Origin: Peptoniphilus_A hominis
GTDB taxonomy: Bacteria > Bacillota > Clostridia > Tissierellales > Peptoniphilaceae
Assembly: GCF_040096015.1 (NCBI RefSeq)
Contig: NZ_JBBMFO010000020.1
Span: 1-37,963, forward strand
Length of the DNA: 37,963 nt
Direction: 5' to 3'
The notes under the pieces were generated by a model. The model was not told the DNA's origin. It did no database searches and saw only the letters and a list, made by a program, of their open reading frames with translations. Position numbers and translations under genes: made by a program. The first letter of the stretch is position 1, and each line of letters starts with the position of its first letter. This document shows, in pieces, positions 17,038 through 25,068 of the stretch.

Positions 17038-18516
17038 CTAAAATTTTGTTTCGATGTAAATTCTCTTTTCGCCTTCTGTCAAAATATCTGTGACTTCTAA
17101 GAGCTTTGCACTTTCCTTGTCAACAGTTAATAAAGAACTTGCCTTTTCAAAATTTGATGAACTTAGAGAATATCTCTCTGCAATTTTTTTGATTTCATCT
17201 GGGTTTTTAATTGTAAATTCGTAAGTGACCTTGTCCTTTCTCTTTAAGATTGTCGGATTAGTCTTTACCATATTTAAAAATTCAGACAAGTTTTCTCTTG
17301 TAAGTGTTTTTTTAATATCTTCAGGTGAATAATTTTCATCTAAAGGTTTTTTAGTTTTTAGGTCTTCCACCTTGATGTTTATCTTTTCACTTGCAAGATC
17401 CCAAGGATTTTCGCCTAGGGTTTTTATAATGTGGCTGTACTTTTCATTAGTAGAAATAAATTTTTTTGGCTCTGGTTTTTCCACTTGCTTTTCAATTTTT
17501 TCTTTAGCTTCAGTCTTGACTTCAGCCTTCTCAGCTTTAGTTTTAACCTTTTCAACCTTAGGATCAAGCTTTTTCACAGGCTCATTAACTTTTGCCTTAG
17601 CTTCTTCTATTTTTGGTTCAACCTTTTCTACTGGCTTTTCAACTTTTTCCGCTGGCTTTACACTTTCTTTTTTTGCTTCAGGCTTTGCTTGGACCTTATC
17701 AACTTTTGGTTCAACTTTTTTCACAGGCTCATTAACTTTTGCCTTAGCTTCTTCTATTTTTGGTTCAAGCTTTTCTACTGGCTTTTCAATCTTTTCAGCC
17801 TTAGCTTGAGTTTTTTCTGGAGCCTTTTCAGCCGTCACTTCAGCTTTTTCTGCCGGTTTTACACTTTCTTTTTTAGCTTCAGCCTTAGCTTCGACTTTTT
17901 CTACTTTTGGCTCAACTTTTTCTACTGGCTTCTCAATCTTTTCAGCCTTAGCTTGAGTTTTTTCTGGAGCCTTTTCAGTTTTAACTTCAGCTTTTTCTGC
18001 TGGTTTTAAACTTTCTTTTTTAACTTCAGGCTTTGCTTGGACTTTTTCAACCTTAGGCTCAACCTTTTTCACAGGCTCATTAACTTTTACCTTAGCCTCT
18101 TCTTTTTTTGGCTCAACCTTTTCTACTGGCTTTTCAACTTTTTCAGCCTTAGCTTCAATTTTTTTATCATCAATTTTTCTAGCAGGAGCTTTCTTTTCTT
18201 CTTCAGCTTCTAGCTTTCTCTTTTCTCTTCTCTTTTTGCCGCGATCCTTTTTCCTAGATCCATCGTATTTTTGTTCTTCCTTTACTTCAAAAGCATTGGA
18301 AGAATTTTCATCCACCTTAAGATCTTTTTCAGCCTCAGAAGAATTTACAGAGTCATCAAAGTTTTTAAGATCTTCTGCCTTATGTAGCTTTTCAGCAGAT
18401 ACTTTTTCTTTACTTTCAAGAGATTTCTTTTCCTTTGGAGTATTTTTATTTTGATTCTTTCTCCATATAAAATAGCAAACGATTACAATAATGGCAACAA
18501 TTATTAAGCCACCCAT
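17038..18516 (-). CDS. Membrane-anchored Lys/Glu/Pro/Ala repeat protein with conserved-looking C-terminal domain
   Basis: A 492-residue protein I do not recognise by family. Residues 2-18 (GGLIIVAIIVIVCYFIW) form one transmembrane helix followed at once by RKNQNK, so the positive-inside rule puts the rest in the cytoplasm. Residues 20-105 are highly charged. About 105-350 are imperfect repeats built from EKPVEKVEPK, EEAKAKVNEPVKK, VKPAEKAEV and EKAPEKTQAKAEKI, the last two units recurring at a longer period. About 350-492 is a non-repetitive, probably folded domain. The ATG follows a strong GGAGGTG site. The order N-out helix, charged linker, repeat linker, C-terminal domain resembles ZipA-like tethers. 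It neighbours murJ on the same strand, separated by a terminator. Confidence 0.75.
   Translation of the reverse strand: MGGLIIVAIIVIVCYFIWRKNQNKNTPKEKKSLESKEKVSAEKLHKAEDLKNFDDSVNSSEAEKDLKVDENSSNAFEVKEEQKYDGSRKKDRGKKRREKRKLEAEEEKKAPARKIDDKKIEAKAEKVEKPVEKVEPKKEEAKVKVNEPVKKVEPKVEKVQAKPEVKKESLKPAEKAEVKTEKAPEKTQAKAEKIEKPVEKVEPKVEKVEAKAEAKKESVKPAEKAEVTAEKAPEKTQAKAEKIEKPVEKLEPKIEEAKAKVNEPVKKVEPKVDKVQAKPEAKKESVKPAEKVEKPVEKVEPKIEEAKAKVNEPVKKLDPKVEKVKTKAEKAEVKTEAKEKIEKQVEKPEPKKFISTNEKYSHIIKTLGENPWDLASEKINIKVEDLKTKKPLDENYSPEDIKKTLTRENLSEFLNMVKTNPTILKRKDKVTYEFTIKNPDEIKKIAERYSLSSSNFEKASSLLTVDKESAKLLEVTDILTEGEKRIYIETKF
17467..18180 (-). repeat. Degenerate tandem repeats coding the K/E/P/A linker
   Basis: On the plus strand the block alternates CTTTTTCTACTGGCTTTTC-like and CACAGGCTCATTAACTTTTG-like units. 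The NEPVKK module occurs three times (near 17575, 17725 and 18075), and the APEKTQAKAEKIEKPVEK module twice (about 17770-17830 and 17920-17985). The similarity of modules at DNA level suggests recent internal duplication and length polymorphism. Confidence 0.7.
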
Positions 18517-18539
18517 AATAACACCTCCAATTAAATTAT

Positions 18540-18548
18540 ATTATACCA
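18540..18548 (-). promoter_or_regulatory. Extended -10 promoter for the repeat-protein gene
   Basis: Read on the minus strand the bases are TGGTATAAT, an extended -10 with perfect TATAAT (plus-strand ATTATA at 18540-18545), 24 bases before the start codon. No strong -35 is seen. Confidence 0.5.
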
Positions 18549-18597
18549 CTTACATACAAAATAACCACTTTAATTCGCTAATTTTTTAAAAATATTA

Positions 18598-18625
18598 TAA
18601 AAAAAGACTCCAGCTAAGGAGTCTA
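18598..18625 (-). terminator. Terminator after murJ
   Basis: AGACTCC (18607-18613) pairs with GGAGTCT (18619-18625). On the minus strand the hairpin is followed by a run of Ts (As at 18600-18606), so it ends the murJ transcript before the repeat-protein gene. Confidence 0.8.
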
Positions 18626-18665
18626 ATTCTTATAACAAAAATTTATGCCACTTATTTTTGCCTTT

Positions 18666-20261
18666 TTAATTTTTTAATTCTTTTCGCGCTTCCATTTTGC
18701 CCTTAAGGATTTTTGCTATGTCGCGAACTTCACGCACGCCTAAGTGGTATAGGCAGAGGACATAGACGCAAGCTGCTATAAAGACTATTAGCATCAAGAG
18801 AATTAGCCTCAAGAGTGTTTGGACTCCTCCACTTGTAAAGGACATGATGAGTTTTTCGTAAGGGAAGTAGGAAAGTGCCACAAGGCCCATTGCTATTGAA
18901 GCCATAAATGTTTTAATCAAGGCTTTGATGTAAGACTTGGTTCCTAGATTTCCAATTTTTCTCCTAAGGAGGATAAAGGAAATGAAAAGGGCAATTGTCG
19001 TGGCAATAGAAACTGAAGCTGCTAGTCCATTTGTGCCATAGTGTCTTGCCACTAAAAGGTTTAAGCCAACATTTATGGCTACATTTGTCACCCCAACATA
19101 GAAGGGCGTCTTTGTGTCTTCAATGGAGTAATAAATTCTATTTAATACATTTATTACTGAAATTGAAATCAGTGATAGGGAGTAGCACCTTAATGTTGAT
19201 GTGGCTGCAATGCCGTCAGCCATAGTAAAGGAACCACGGACAAAGGCAATTTCTATTAGTGGTCTCGCCAATATTATTAAGCCAACTGTTGCTGGCACTG
19301 TTATAAATAGAACTGTCTTTATTGATGCGTTCATAACTTTTTTGCCAAGTTTCATGTCCCCTGAACCTAAAGTTTTTGTCAGGATTGGAAAGACTATGGC
19401 TGTTATGGCTGTTATGAAGATCCCAATTATCATTGTGTTTAATTTATTTGAGTAATATAAAATTGAGGCTGCGCCTTCGCCCATGGTAGATGCCAATCGC
19501 CTGTTGACAATTATATTTATGTCATTGACTGATACTGACACGAAGACTGGAAGGGCAAGGACTATTGCATCTCGCACATACTCGTCTTTGAAGTCTGCCA
19601 CAAGCTTTAGTCTGTAACCAATTTTCATTGCATTTGGTAGCAAAAATAAAAATTGTGCCAGTATTCCAAGGACAGAGGCTATGGTTAATCCCATTATGCC
19701 AACATGACGAGAAAATAGGGCAAGATAAATTATATAAGTTAAGTTAAGTGGAATGGCAATGGCACCAGCTGCTGCGAACTTGCCGCCATGTTGAAGATAG
19801 CCCTCCATTACTCCAACCCAGGATGAAAATAAGACTACGGGCATGCCCACTTGTATTAGTTTTATTACTATTGCATAAGTTTCGGGATTTTTTGTGGAAA
19901 CTGTTAGAAGTGCAATTTGTCTAGGAAAAATAATTCCAAGGGCAATTAGGACAAAGGACACTAAGCTTGCAATGAAGAGTAAATTATTTGTAAAATAATT
20001 TTTTCTACTCTTGCCATGTTCCATTTCAGCCTTTTGCACTGATGGTATATAAGTTGTTGCTATTGCCTGTGTCACAAAGGCAGATATAGTTGCCGTTGCG
20101 CCCTGGGCAAGGGAGAAGGCATCCATTTCGATTCCTGCGCCAAAGACATAAGCAGTAAGTGATTCTCTAAAGAAACCGAAAACTTTTCCTATTAATGAAA
20201 ATATAATTATGGCTAGAGTGGACTTTGCAATTCTTGAGCCTGCGCTACTTTTATTTTCCAA
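18666..20261 (-). CDS. murJ: Lipid II flippase MurJ (MviN family)
   Basis: Moves lipid-linked peptidoglycan precursor across the membrane. The 531 residues are almost entirely hydrophobic, consistent with 14 helices. The N-terminal signature reads KVFGFFRESLTAYVFGAG then DAFSLAQ, typical of MurJ, and its Arg (in FRE) matches a conserved charged residue of the central cavity. GVTNVAINVGLNLL near residue 385 is also typical. The start is TTG, chosen for the AAGGAG site eight bases upstream; there is no closer ATG in frame. A consensus promoter lies upstream, so murJ is transcribed independently, divergent from the ABC exporter gene. Confidence 0.93.
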   Translation of the reverse strand: MENKSSAGSRIAKSTLAIIIFSLIGKVFGFFRESLTAYVFGAGIEMDAFSLAQGATATISAFVTQAIATTYIPSVQKAEMEHGKSRKNYFTNNLLFIASLVSFVLIALGIIFPRQIALLTVSTKNPETYAIVIKLIQVGMPVVLFSSWVGVMEGYLQHGGKFAAAGAIAIPLNLTYIIYLALFSRHVGIMGLTIASVLGILAQFLFLLPNAMKIGYRLKLVADFKDEYVRDAIVLALPVFVSVSVNDINIIVNRRLASTMGEGAASILYYSNKLNTMIIGIFITAITAIVFPILTKTLGSGDMKLGKKVMNASIKTVLFITVPATVGLIILARPLIEIAFVRGSFTMADGIAATSTLRCYSLSLISISVINVLNRIYYSIEDTKTPFYVGVTNVAINVGLNLLVARHYGTNGLAASVSIATTIALFISFILLRRKIGNLGTKSYIKALIKTFMASIAMGLVALSYFPYEKLIMSFTSGGVQTLLRLILLMLIVFIAACVYVLCLYHLGVREVRDIAKILKGKMEARKELKN

Positions 20262-20290
20262 TTTAAAATCTCCTTTATAAGTCTTATCAA

Positions 20291-20319
20291 ATTATAATTT
20301 GTTTAAAATTTTATGTCAA
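20291..20319 (-). promoter_or_regulatory. Consensus sigma-A promoter of murJ, with overlapping palindrome
   Basis: On the minus strand TTGACA (plus TGTCAA, 20314-20319) and TATAAT (plus ATTATA, 20291-20296) are both perfect and exactly 17 bases apart. The -10 lies inside a 14-bp perfect palindrome, CAAATTATAATTTG (20288-20301), which might also be a regulator site. Confidence 0.8.
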
Positions 20320-20411
20320 GTAAAGGGAATTTCAGTATTTTAAAGAAAATTAATTATGTGTTATCATTGTTCTTATATAAAATATTATTTGCCATTAAAT
20401 TAGGAGGATAA

Positions 20412-22157
20412 ATGAAAAATAAACATTTGATAAAAAAAGTTTTGCCCTATTTTTATAAATATAGATTTACTCTTTTCTTAGACTTATTTTGCGCAGGGCT
20501 CACTACAGCAAGTGAGATGATTTTGCCACTGCTTCTTCGTGCTCTAACTAATAGAGGAATGAATGATTTAGCTTCAATTACCTTTGACTTTGTTATAAAG
20601 CTTTCACTGATTTATATTCTAATTAAGACAATAGAAGTAATCGCCCAATATTTTATGACTAGCATTGGTCATATAATGGGTGCGAAGATTGAGACGGACA
20701 TGAGAAGAGACCTATACGCCCACCTACAAAGTCTATCTGATACCTTTTACAACGAAACCAAGGTTGGCGTCATCATGTCAAGGATTACAAATGACCTCTT
20801 TGACATAACGGAGTTTGCCCACCATTGTCCCGAAGAATATTTTATCGGCGCCATAAAAATCCTCATTTCACTAATAATTCTTCTTAAGATAAATGTAAAG
20901 ATGACACTTCTTATTTATCTTATGATTCCACTGATGATTTATTTTTCTGGTCACTACAGAAATAAAATGAGAAGGGCACAAAAGGATCAAAGGGTCCACA
21001 TTGGTCACCTAAATTCTTCCATTGAAGACTCCCTTCTTGGCATAAAGGTTGTAAAGTCCTTTGCCAATGAAGATGTGGAAAGGGAAAAGTTCACTGAGGA
21101 GAACAACAAGTTTTTGGGAATTAAAAAGAGATACTACAGGTCTATGGCTGGCTTTAACACAATTAACAGGATCTTCGACGGACTCATGTATTTGATTTTA
21201 ATTACAAGTGGAGGCTACTTCCTCATGAAGGGAGAAATTGGTCCCGAGGACTTAATTGTCTATGTAATGTTTATCCAGTCCCTTCTTGCTACTGTTAGAC
21301 GAATTATTGAATTTACTGAGCAGTTCCAAAAGGGGATGACGGGAATTGAAAGATTTGCGGAAATTATGGCTATTGAGCCTGACATCAAGGACAAGGAAGA
21401 TGCCCTTGAGATAAAAAATGTCAGGGGAGAGATTTCCTTTGAGAATGTAGATTTTTCCTATGGCAAGGGCGAGGGCAAGGTCTTAAATAATTTTTCTGTG
21501 GACATCACGCCAGGCGAGAAGCTTGCCATAGTTGGTCCAAGTGGTGCAGGCAAGACCACCCTTTGCAATCTCATACCAAGGTTTTACGATGTGGATGCTG
21601 GGTCTGTCACAGTTGATGGCATTGATGTGCGTGACATTAAAATAAAGTCCTTGAGAGAAAACATCGGCATAGTGCAACAGGATGTCTATTTATTTTCTGG
21701 CACAGTAAAGGACAATATTGGCTACGGCAAAAGTACTGCCAGTGATAGAGAAATTATTGAGGCTGCAAAGCTTGCCGGTGCTTACGAGTTTATAAAAAAT
21801 TTACCTAATGGCTTTGACACCTACGTTGGCGAGCGAGGTGTAAAACTATCTGGAGGACAAAAGCAGAGAATTTCCATTGCCCGAGTTTTCCTAAAAAATC
21901 CGCCGATTTTAATTTTAGACGAAGCAACCTCTGCCCTTGACAACAAAAGTGAAATTGTAGTTCAAGATTCCATAGAAAAGCTTTCAAAGGGAAGGACCAC
22001 TATTACCATAGCCCATAGGCTTACAACAGTACAAAATGCAGATTTAATCCTTGTCATGACAAGAGAGGGCATTGTGGAAAGAGGAAGTCACCAAGAGCTT
22101 ATGGCAAAGAGGGGATACTATTACAACCTCTACACCAAGGGCGGCAGGTTAGAATAA
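20412..22157 (+). CDS. ABC transporter, fused membrane and ATPase domains (exporter type)
   Basis: A 581-residue half-transporter that would work as a homodimer or with a partner. Residues 1-310 carry six membrane helices of the type I exporter fold. The ATPase domain (about 335-575) has Walker A GPSGAGKTT at 375-383, the Q-loop segment NIGIVQQDVYLFSG, signature KLSGGQKQRISIARV near 479, Walker B LILDEATSALD and the H-loop IAHRLTT. The substrate cannot be predicted; relatives export lipids, peptides or drugs. The ATG follows AGGAGGATAA. It appears to be a single-gene unit that may read through into the nitroreductase gene 54 bases downstream, because no terminator is visible between them. Confidence 0.92.
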   Translation: MKNKHLIKKVLPYFYKYRFTLFLDLFCAGLTTASEMILPLLLRALTNRGMNDLASITFDFVIKLSLIYILIKTIEVIAQYFMTSIGHIMGAKIETDMRRDLYAHLQSLSDTFYNETKVGVIMSRITNDLFDITEFAHHCPEEYFIGAIKILISLIILLKINVKMTLLIYLMIPLMIYFSGHYRNKMRRAQKDQRVHIGHLNSSIEDSLLGIKVVKSFANEDVEREKFTEENNKFLGIKKRYYRSMAGFNTINRIFDGLMYLILITSGGYFLMKGEIGPEDLIVYVMFIQSLLATVRRIIEFTEQFQKGMTGIERFAEIMAIEPDIKDKEDALEIKNVRGEISFENVDFSYGKGEGKVLNNFSVDITPGEKLAIVGPSGAGKTTLCNLIPRFYDVDAGSVTVDGIDVRDIKIKSLRENIGIVQQDVYLFSGTVKDNIGYGKSTASDREIIEAAKLAGAYEFIKNLPNGFDTYVGERGVKLSGGQKQRISIARVFLKNPPILILDEATSALDNKSEIVVQDSIEKLSKGRTTITIAHRLTTVQNADLILVMTREGIVERGSHQELMAKRGYYYNLYTKGGRLE

Positions 22158-22211
22158 TTTAGCTGTTTTCGGGTATCATCCTTATAGGTATTGAATTTAG
22201 CGAGGTGTATT

Positions 22212-22787
22212 ATGCAAGAATATATAGAAATTATTAAAAAGAGAAGGTCTTACTACAATTTGTCAGAAGATGTGGATCTATCCAATGAAGAGATAAAATA
22301 TTTAATCGAAGATGTCCTAAACATCACTCCTTCACACATGAATTCACAAACTACTAGGGTCCTCTTGCTTTTTGACGACAAGTCCAAGGACTTTTGGAAG
22401 AGGGTAAATGAAACTTTTGATAATAAAATTAAGGAAGAAAAATTCCATGGCTTTTATCATGCCAAGGGAACTGCCCTAATTTTTATTGACAAAGATGAAA
22501 TTAAGGCTCAGGAAAAAAATATACCTTCTTACAAAGAATATTTTGAAACTTGGGGTCATCATTCAGCTGCCATGGTCCAGCTAAATATTTGGCAGGCTTT
22601 AAGAGATGAGGAGATCGGCGCAAGCAATCAACACTACAATCCTGTAATTGATTCTTGGGTAAAGGAACTTTATGAAATTCCTGACTCCTGGGAACTTATA
22701 GCAGAGATGCCTTTTGGAAAAATAGAAGAAGAACCAGAAGAAAAGGACAAGAAGCCAATCCATGAAATTTTAAGAGTAATTGAATAA
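22212..22787 (+). CDS. Nitroreductase-family flavoprotein (HBN1-like subgroup)
   Basis: A 191-residue NAD(P)H-dependent FMN oxidoreductase of the short subgroup related to fungal Hbn1 and bacterial hydroperoxide-induced nitroreductases. Typical segments are KKRRSYYNLSEDV near 8 with the FMN-phosphate-binding arginines, the THMNSQTTRVLLL-type motif (TPSHMNSQTTR around 39-49), GASNQHYNPVID near 136 and AEMPFGKIEEEP near 165. The ATG at 22212 is chosen over the TTG at 22191, because GAGGTG directly precedes the ATG and the protein then begins like its relatives. The natural substrate is unknown. It ends at a terminator. Confidence 0.88.
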   Translation: MQEYIEIIKKRRSYYNLSEDVDLSNEEIKYLIEDVLNITPSHMNSQTTRVLLLFDDKSKDFWKRVNETFDNKIKEEKFHGFYHAKGTALIFIDKDEIKAQEKNIPSYKEYFETWGHHSAAMVQLNIWQALRDEEIGASNQHYNPVIDSWVKELYEIPDSWELIAEMPFGKIEEEPEEKDKKPIHEILRVIE

Positions 22788-22796
22788 AGATAAGCA

Positions 22797-22825
22797 TAAA
22801 AAGTAGGCGAGAGTCTACTTTTTTC
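22797..22825 (+). terminator. Terminator after the nitroreductase gene
   Basis: AAAGTAG pairs with CTACTTT around GCGAGAGT, followed by further Ts (TTTTTTCTTTT). Confidence 0.8.
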
Positions 22826-22867
22826 TTTTACTTGCCCTTGTAATAAAAAATTCTAATGACTATAATA

Positions 22868-22952
22868 AAAGTATCAGGGGAGCTTTTGCTGAGATTAGGT
22901 CATCCTTAAACCCTTTGGACCAGGACAGGTAATGCTGTCGTGGGAAAAGTTT
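22868..22952 (+). ncRNA. TPP riboswitch (THI element)
   Basis: The aptamer core is clear. CAGGGGAGC (22875-22883) begins the P2 arm, GCTGAGATTAGG (22888-22899) is the pyrimidine-sensing helix motif, ACCCTTTGGACC (22910-22921) is J2/4 and P4, and GGTAATGC followed by CGTGGGAAA (from 22928) forms P4/P5. Binding of thiamine pyrophosphate should favour the terminator immediately downstream and shut off the thiamine uptake genes. It lies 65-150 bases upstream of the thiamine-binding protein gene, so the operon is repressed when TPP is abundant. Confidence 0.95.
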
Positions 22953-22975
22953 GTCTCCCTTTGGAGACTTTTTTT
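22953..22975 (+). terminator. Riboswitch expression-platform terminator
   Basis: GTCTCC (22953-22958) pairs with GGAGAC (22963-22968) around CTTT and is followed by seven Ts, 41 bases before the first start codon of the operon. This is the arm switched by the TPP aptamer. Confidence 0.9.
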
Positions 22976-23016
22976 ATGCAAAAATTTATTTTGTAAATTT
23001 ATTGGAGGAGGTTATT

Positions 23017-23316
23017 ATGAAGATTTCAGTAGCTATACAAATCCTTCCTACAACTAAAGAAGGCACAACAGAATCTGTTGTTGAAGTTGTAGACAAGGTA
23101 ATTGAATATATTAAAAGCGAAAAAGTAAATTATGTTGTTACGCCCTTTGAAACAGTTATAGAATTAGATGACTTTGACAAAGCCTTTGAAATTCTAAAAA
23201 ACTGCGTCAAGATGGCAGGAGAAATTTCAGAACAAGTTGCTTGTTATTCCAAGACTTTTTATTCTGAAAAGGGGATTTTGACTATAGATGAAAAAACCGG
23301 CAAGTATCAAGGATAA
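23017..23316 (+). CDS. MTH1187/YkoF-type thiamine-binding protein
   Basis: A 99-residue cytoplasmic protein of the thiamine-binding PF01910 family (MTH1187). It starts MKISVAIQILPTTKEG and continues with the EVVDKVIEYIKSEKVNYVVTPFET pattern typical of these ferredoxin-like folds, which bind thiamine or its pyrimidine part. The ATG is preceded by a strong GGAGGAGG site. It is first in the riboswitch-controlled operon and overlaps the permease gene by 29 bases, so expression is coupled. Such small proteins recur beside ThiXYZ-like transporters and may sense or buffer imported pyrimidine or thiamine. The role is inferred from context. Confidence 0.85.
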   Translation: MKISVAIQILPTTKEGTTESVVEVVDKVIEYIKSEKVNYVVTPFETVIELDDFDKAFEILKNCVKMAGEISEQVACYSKTFYSEKGILTIDEKTGKYQG

Positions 23317-24049
23317 TATCTCAGCAGCTTCTTTGATAATAATCATTGTAGCTATTTGGCATTTTGTAACCACAAGGGGAATTGTGGGGCCCTATTTATT
23401 GCCCAAGCCCTTTGATGTTATAAAGGCCTTTGTGACAGATTTTTCTACAATTTCGTCACACCTTGGCACAACACTTACAGAGGCTTTTTTAGGTCTATTT
23501 GTTGGCGTCAGCCTTGGCTTTATTGCCGCCCTACTAATGGATTTGTCAGATATTATTTACTCTGCACTTTATCCAATTTTAGTTTTGACACAGACTGTGC
23601 CAACAGTTGCCATTGCGCCCCTACTGGTTCTATGGATGGGCTATGGCATTGCCCCAAAGATTGCCCTTATAGTAATCGTAACATTTTTTCCAGTTGCAGT
23701 GTCGCTTCTTGAGGCCTTTAAAGAGGTGGACCAAGACAAGGTAAAATTATTAAAGGCCATGGGTGCTGGCAAGGCAGAAATTTATAGATACATTAAACTG
23801 CCTGAGAGCCTGGGGAATTTTTTCTCAGCCTTTAAAATTGCAGTTTCCTATTCTGTTGTAGGTGCAGTAATAGCCGAGTGGCTCGGTGGTTATAAGGGAC
23901 TGGGAGTATATATGATTAGAGTTCAAAAAAATTACTCCTTTGACAAGATGTTTGCAGTTATATTTTTAATTTCGGCAATTTCTCTTATTTTGATGAAGTT
24001 AGTTGGCTTCTTACAAAAAAAGATGATGCCGTGGACGGAGGAAAAATGA
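23288..24049 (+). CDS. thiX: Thiamine/pyrimidine ABC transporter, permease subunit
   Basis: A 253-residue membrane protein with about six helices of the SsuC/TauC/ThiX permease type. The cytoplasmic EAA loop is visible as LLKAMGAGKAEIYRYIKLPES near 165, the segment that contacts the ATPase. Expected cargo is a thiamine precursor such as N-formylaminopyrimidine or HMP, inferred from the substrate-binding partner and the TPP riboswitch upstream. The ATG at 23288 overlaps the preceding gene by 29 bases; no later start keeps the N-terminus. The stop overlaps the next start by four bases (ATGA). Confidence 0.88.
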   Translation: MKKPASIKDNISAASLIIIIVAIWHFVTTRGIVGPYLLPKPFDVIKAFVTDFSTISSHLGTTLTEAFLGLFVGVSLGFIAALLMDLSDIIYSALYPILVLTQTVPTVAIAPLLVLWMGYGIAPKIALIVIVTFFPVAVSLLEAFKEVDQDKVKLLKAMGAGKAEIYRYIKLPESLGNFFSAFKIAVSYSVVGAVIAEWLGGYKGLGVYMIRVQKNYSFDKMFAVIFLISAISLILMKLVGFLQKKMMPWTEEK

Positions 24050-25068
24050 AAAATTTAAAAAAATTATCAGTTTTATTATTAGCAGGCCTTATGCTTACAG
24101 CTTGTGGCAAGGCTGAAAATAAAAAAGTTGAAGAAAAGAAGGATGTCCCAACAGAAAAAGTTAGCTTTTTACTAGACTGGGACCCAAATGTAAACCACGC
24201 AGGACTTTATGTGGCAATGGACAAGGGATTTTTTGCCGATGAAGGCATTGAAGTTGAAGTAAACCAACCACCAGCAAATGGAGCTGAAGCACTTGTAGCA
24301 TCAGGCAAGGCTGACTTTGGAGTATCCTTCCAAGACACAATTGCACCAGCCTTTGCAAGTGATGAACCACTTCCAGTAACAGCTGTTGCTGCAATAATAA
24401 ACCACAACACTTCAGGTATTTTTTCTGCAAAGGACAAAAATATTGAAAGACCAAAGGACATGGAAGGACACAAGCACTCAACTTGGGGACTTCCAATTGA
24501 ACAAGCAATTTTAAAGCAAGTTGTAGAAGATGACGGCGGAGATTTTTCTAAGGTCAACTTAGTTCCTGGCGATGTTACAAATAATATTGCAGCAATCCAA
24601 GGAAAGGACATTGACTCAGTTTGGATCTTCTATCCAGTTGATGGCGTTAGAGCTGAAATGGAAAACCTGCCAATAAATTATTTTGCCTTTAAAGACATCA
24701 ACCCAATTTTCGATTACTACACACCAATTTTAATTGCCAACAATGACTTCTTAAAGAATAAGGAAGATGTGGCAAAAAGATTTATGCGCGCCTTCTCTAA
24801 GGGCTATGAGTATGCAGCAAAAAATCCAAAGGAAGCTGCAGAAATTTTAGTTAAATTAAATCCAGAACTTGACAAAGATTACACAGTAAAGGCAATGGAA
24901 TATATAGCTGACAAGTACAAAGACGATGCAAATTATTTTGGTGAAATAAATGCAGATAGATGGAATAATTTCTACGCTTGGCTATGGGAAAATAAATTAA
25001 TCGACAAGGAAATTCCTAAGGATTTTGGTTTCACTAATGATTTTGTAAATCCTGAAAAATTAAAATGA
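24046..25068 (+). CDS. thiY: Thiamine-precursor-binding lipoprotein, NMT1/THI5-like (ThiY type)
   Basis: Extracytoplasmic binding component of the importer. The ATG at 24046 follows GGAGGAAAA and overlaps the permease stop by four bases; from there the protein is 340 residues. The signal peptide ends in LTAC, so Cys20 is lipidated. The body matches NMT1/THI5-like proteins: LLDWDPNVNHAGLYVAMDKG, then FFADEGIEVEV, GKADFGVSFQDT, and a late WNNFYAWLWEN. Family members bind pyrimidine precursors of thiamine. The residues that would distinguish FAMP from HMP are not obvious by eye. The next gene overlaps its stop by four bases. Confidence 0.9.
   Translation: MKNLKKLSVLLLAGLMLTACGKAENKKVEEKKDVPTEKVSFLLDWDPNVNHAGLYVAMDKGFFADEGIEVEVNQPPANGAEALVASGKADFGVSFQDTIAPAFASDEPLPVTAVAAIINHNTSGIFSAKDKNIERPKDMEGHKHSTWGLPIEQAILKQVVEDDGGDFSKVNLVPGDVTNNIAAIQGKDIDSVWIFYPVDGVRAEMENLPINYFAFKDINPIFDYYTPILIANNDFLKNKEDVAKRFMRAFSKGYEYAAKNPKEAAEILVKLNPELDKDYTVKAMEYIADKYKDDANYFGEINADRWNNFYAWLWENKLIDKEIPKDFGFTNDFVNPEKLK

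Noticed and set aside
17372..18009. Plus-strand open frames of 145 and 192 residues opposite the K/E/P/A repeat gene
   Set aside because: They arise from the biased codons of the minus-strand repeats and encode Phe/Leu/Ser-rich low-complexity strings. The minus-strand gene has the promoter and ribosome-binding site.
22158..22211. A possible independent promoter for the nitroreductase gene
   Set aside because: Only a weak TATAGG-like -10 is visible in this short gap and no -35; read-through from the ABC gene is as likely.
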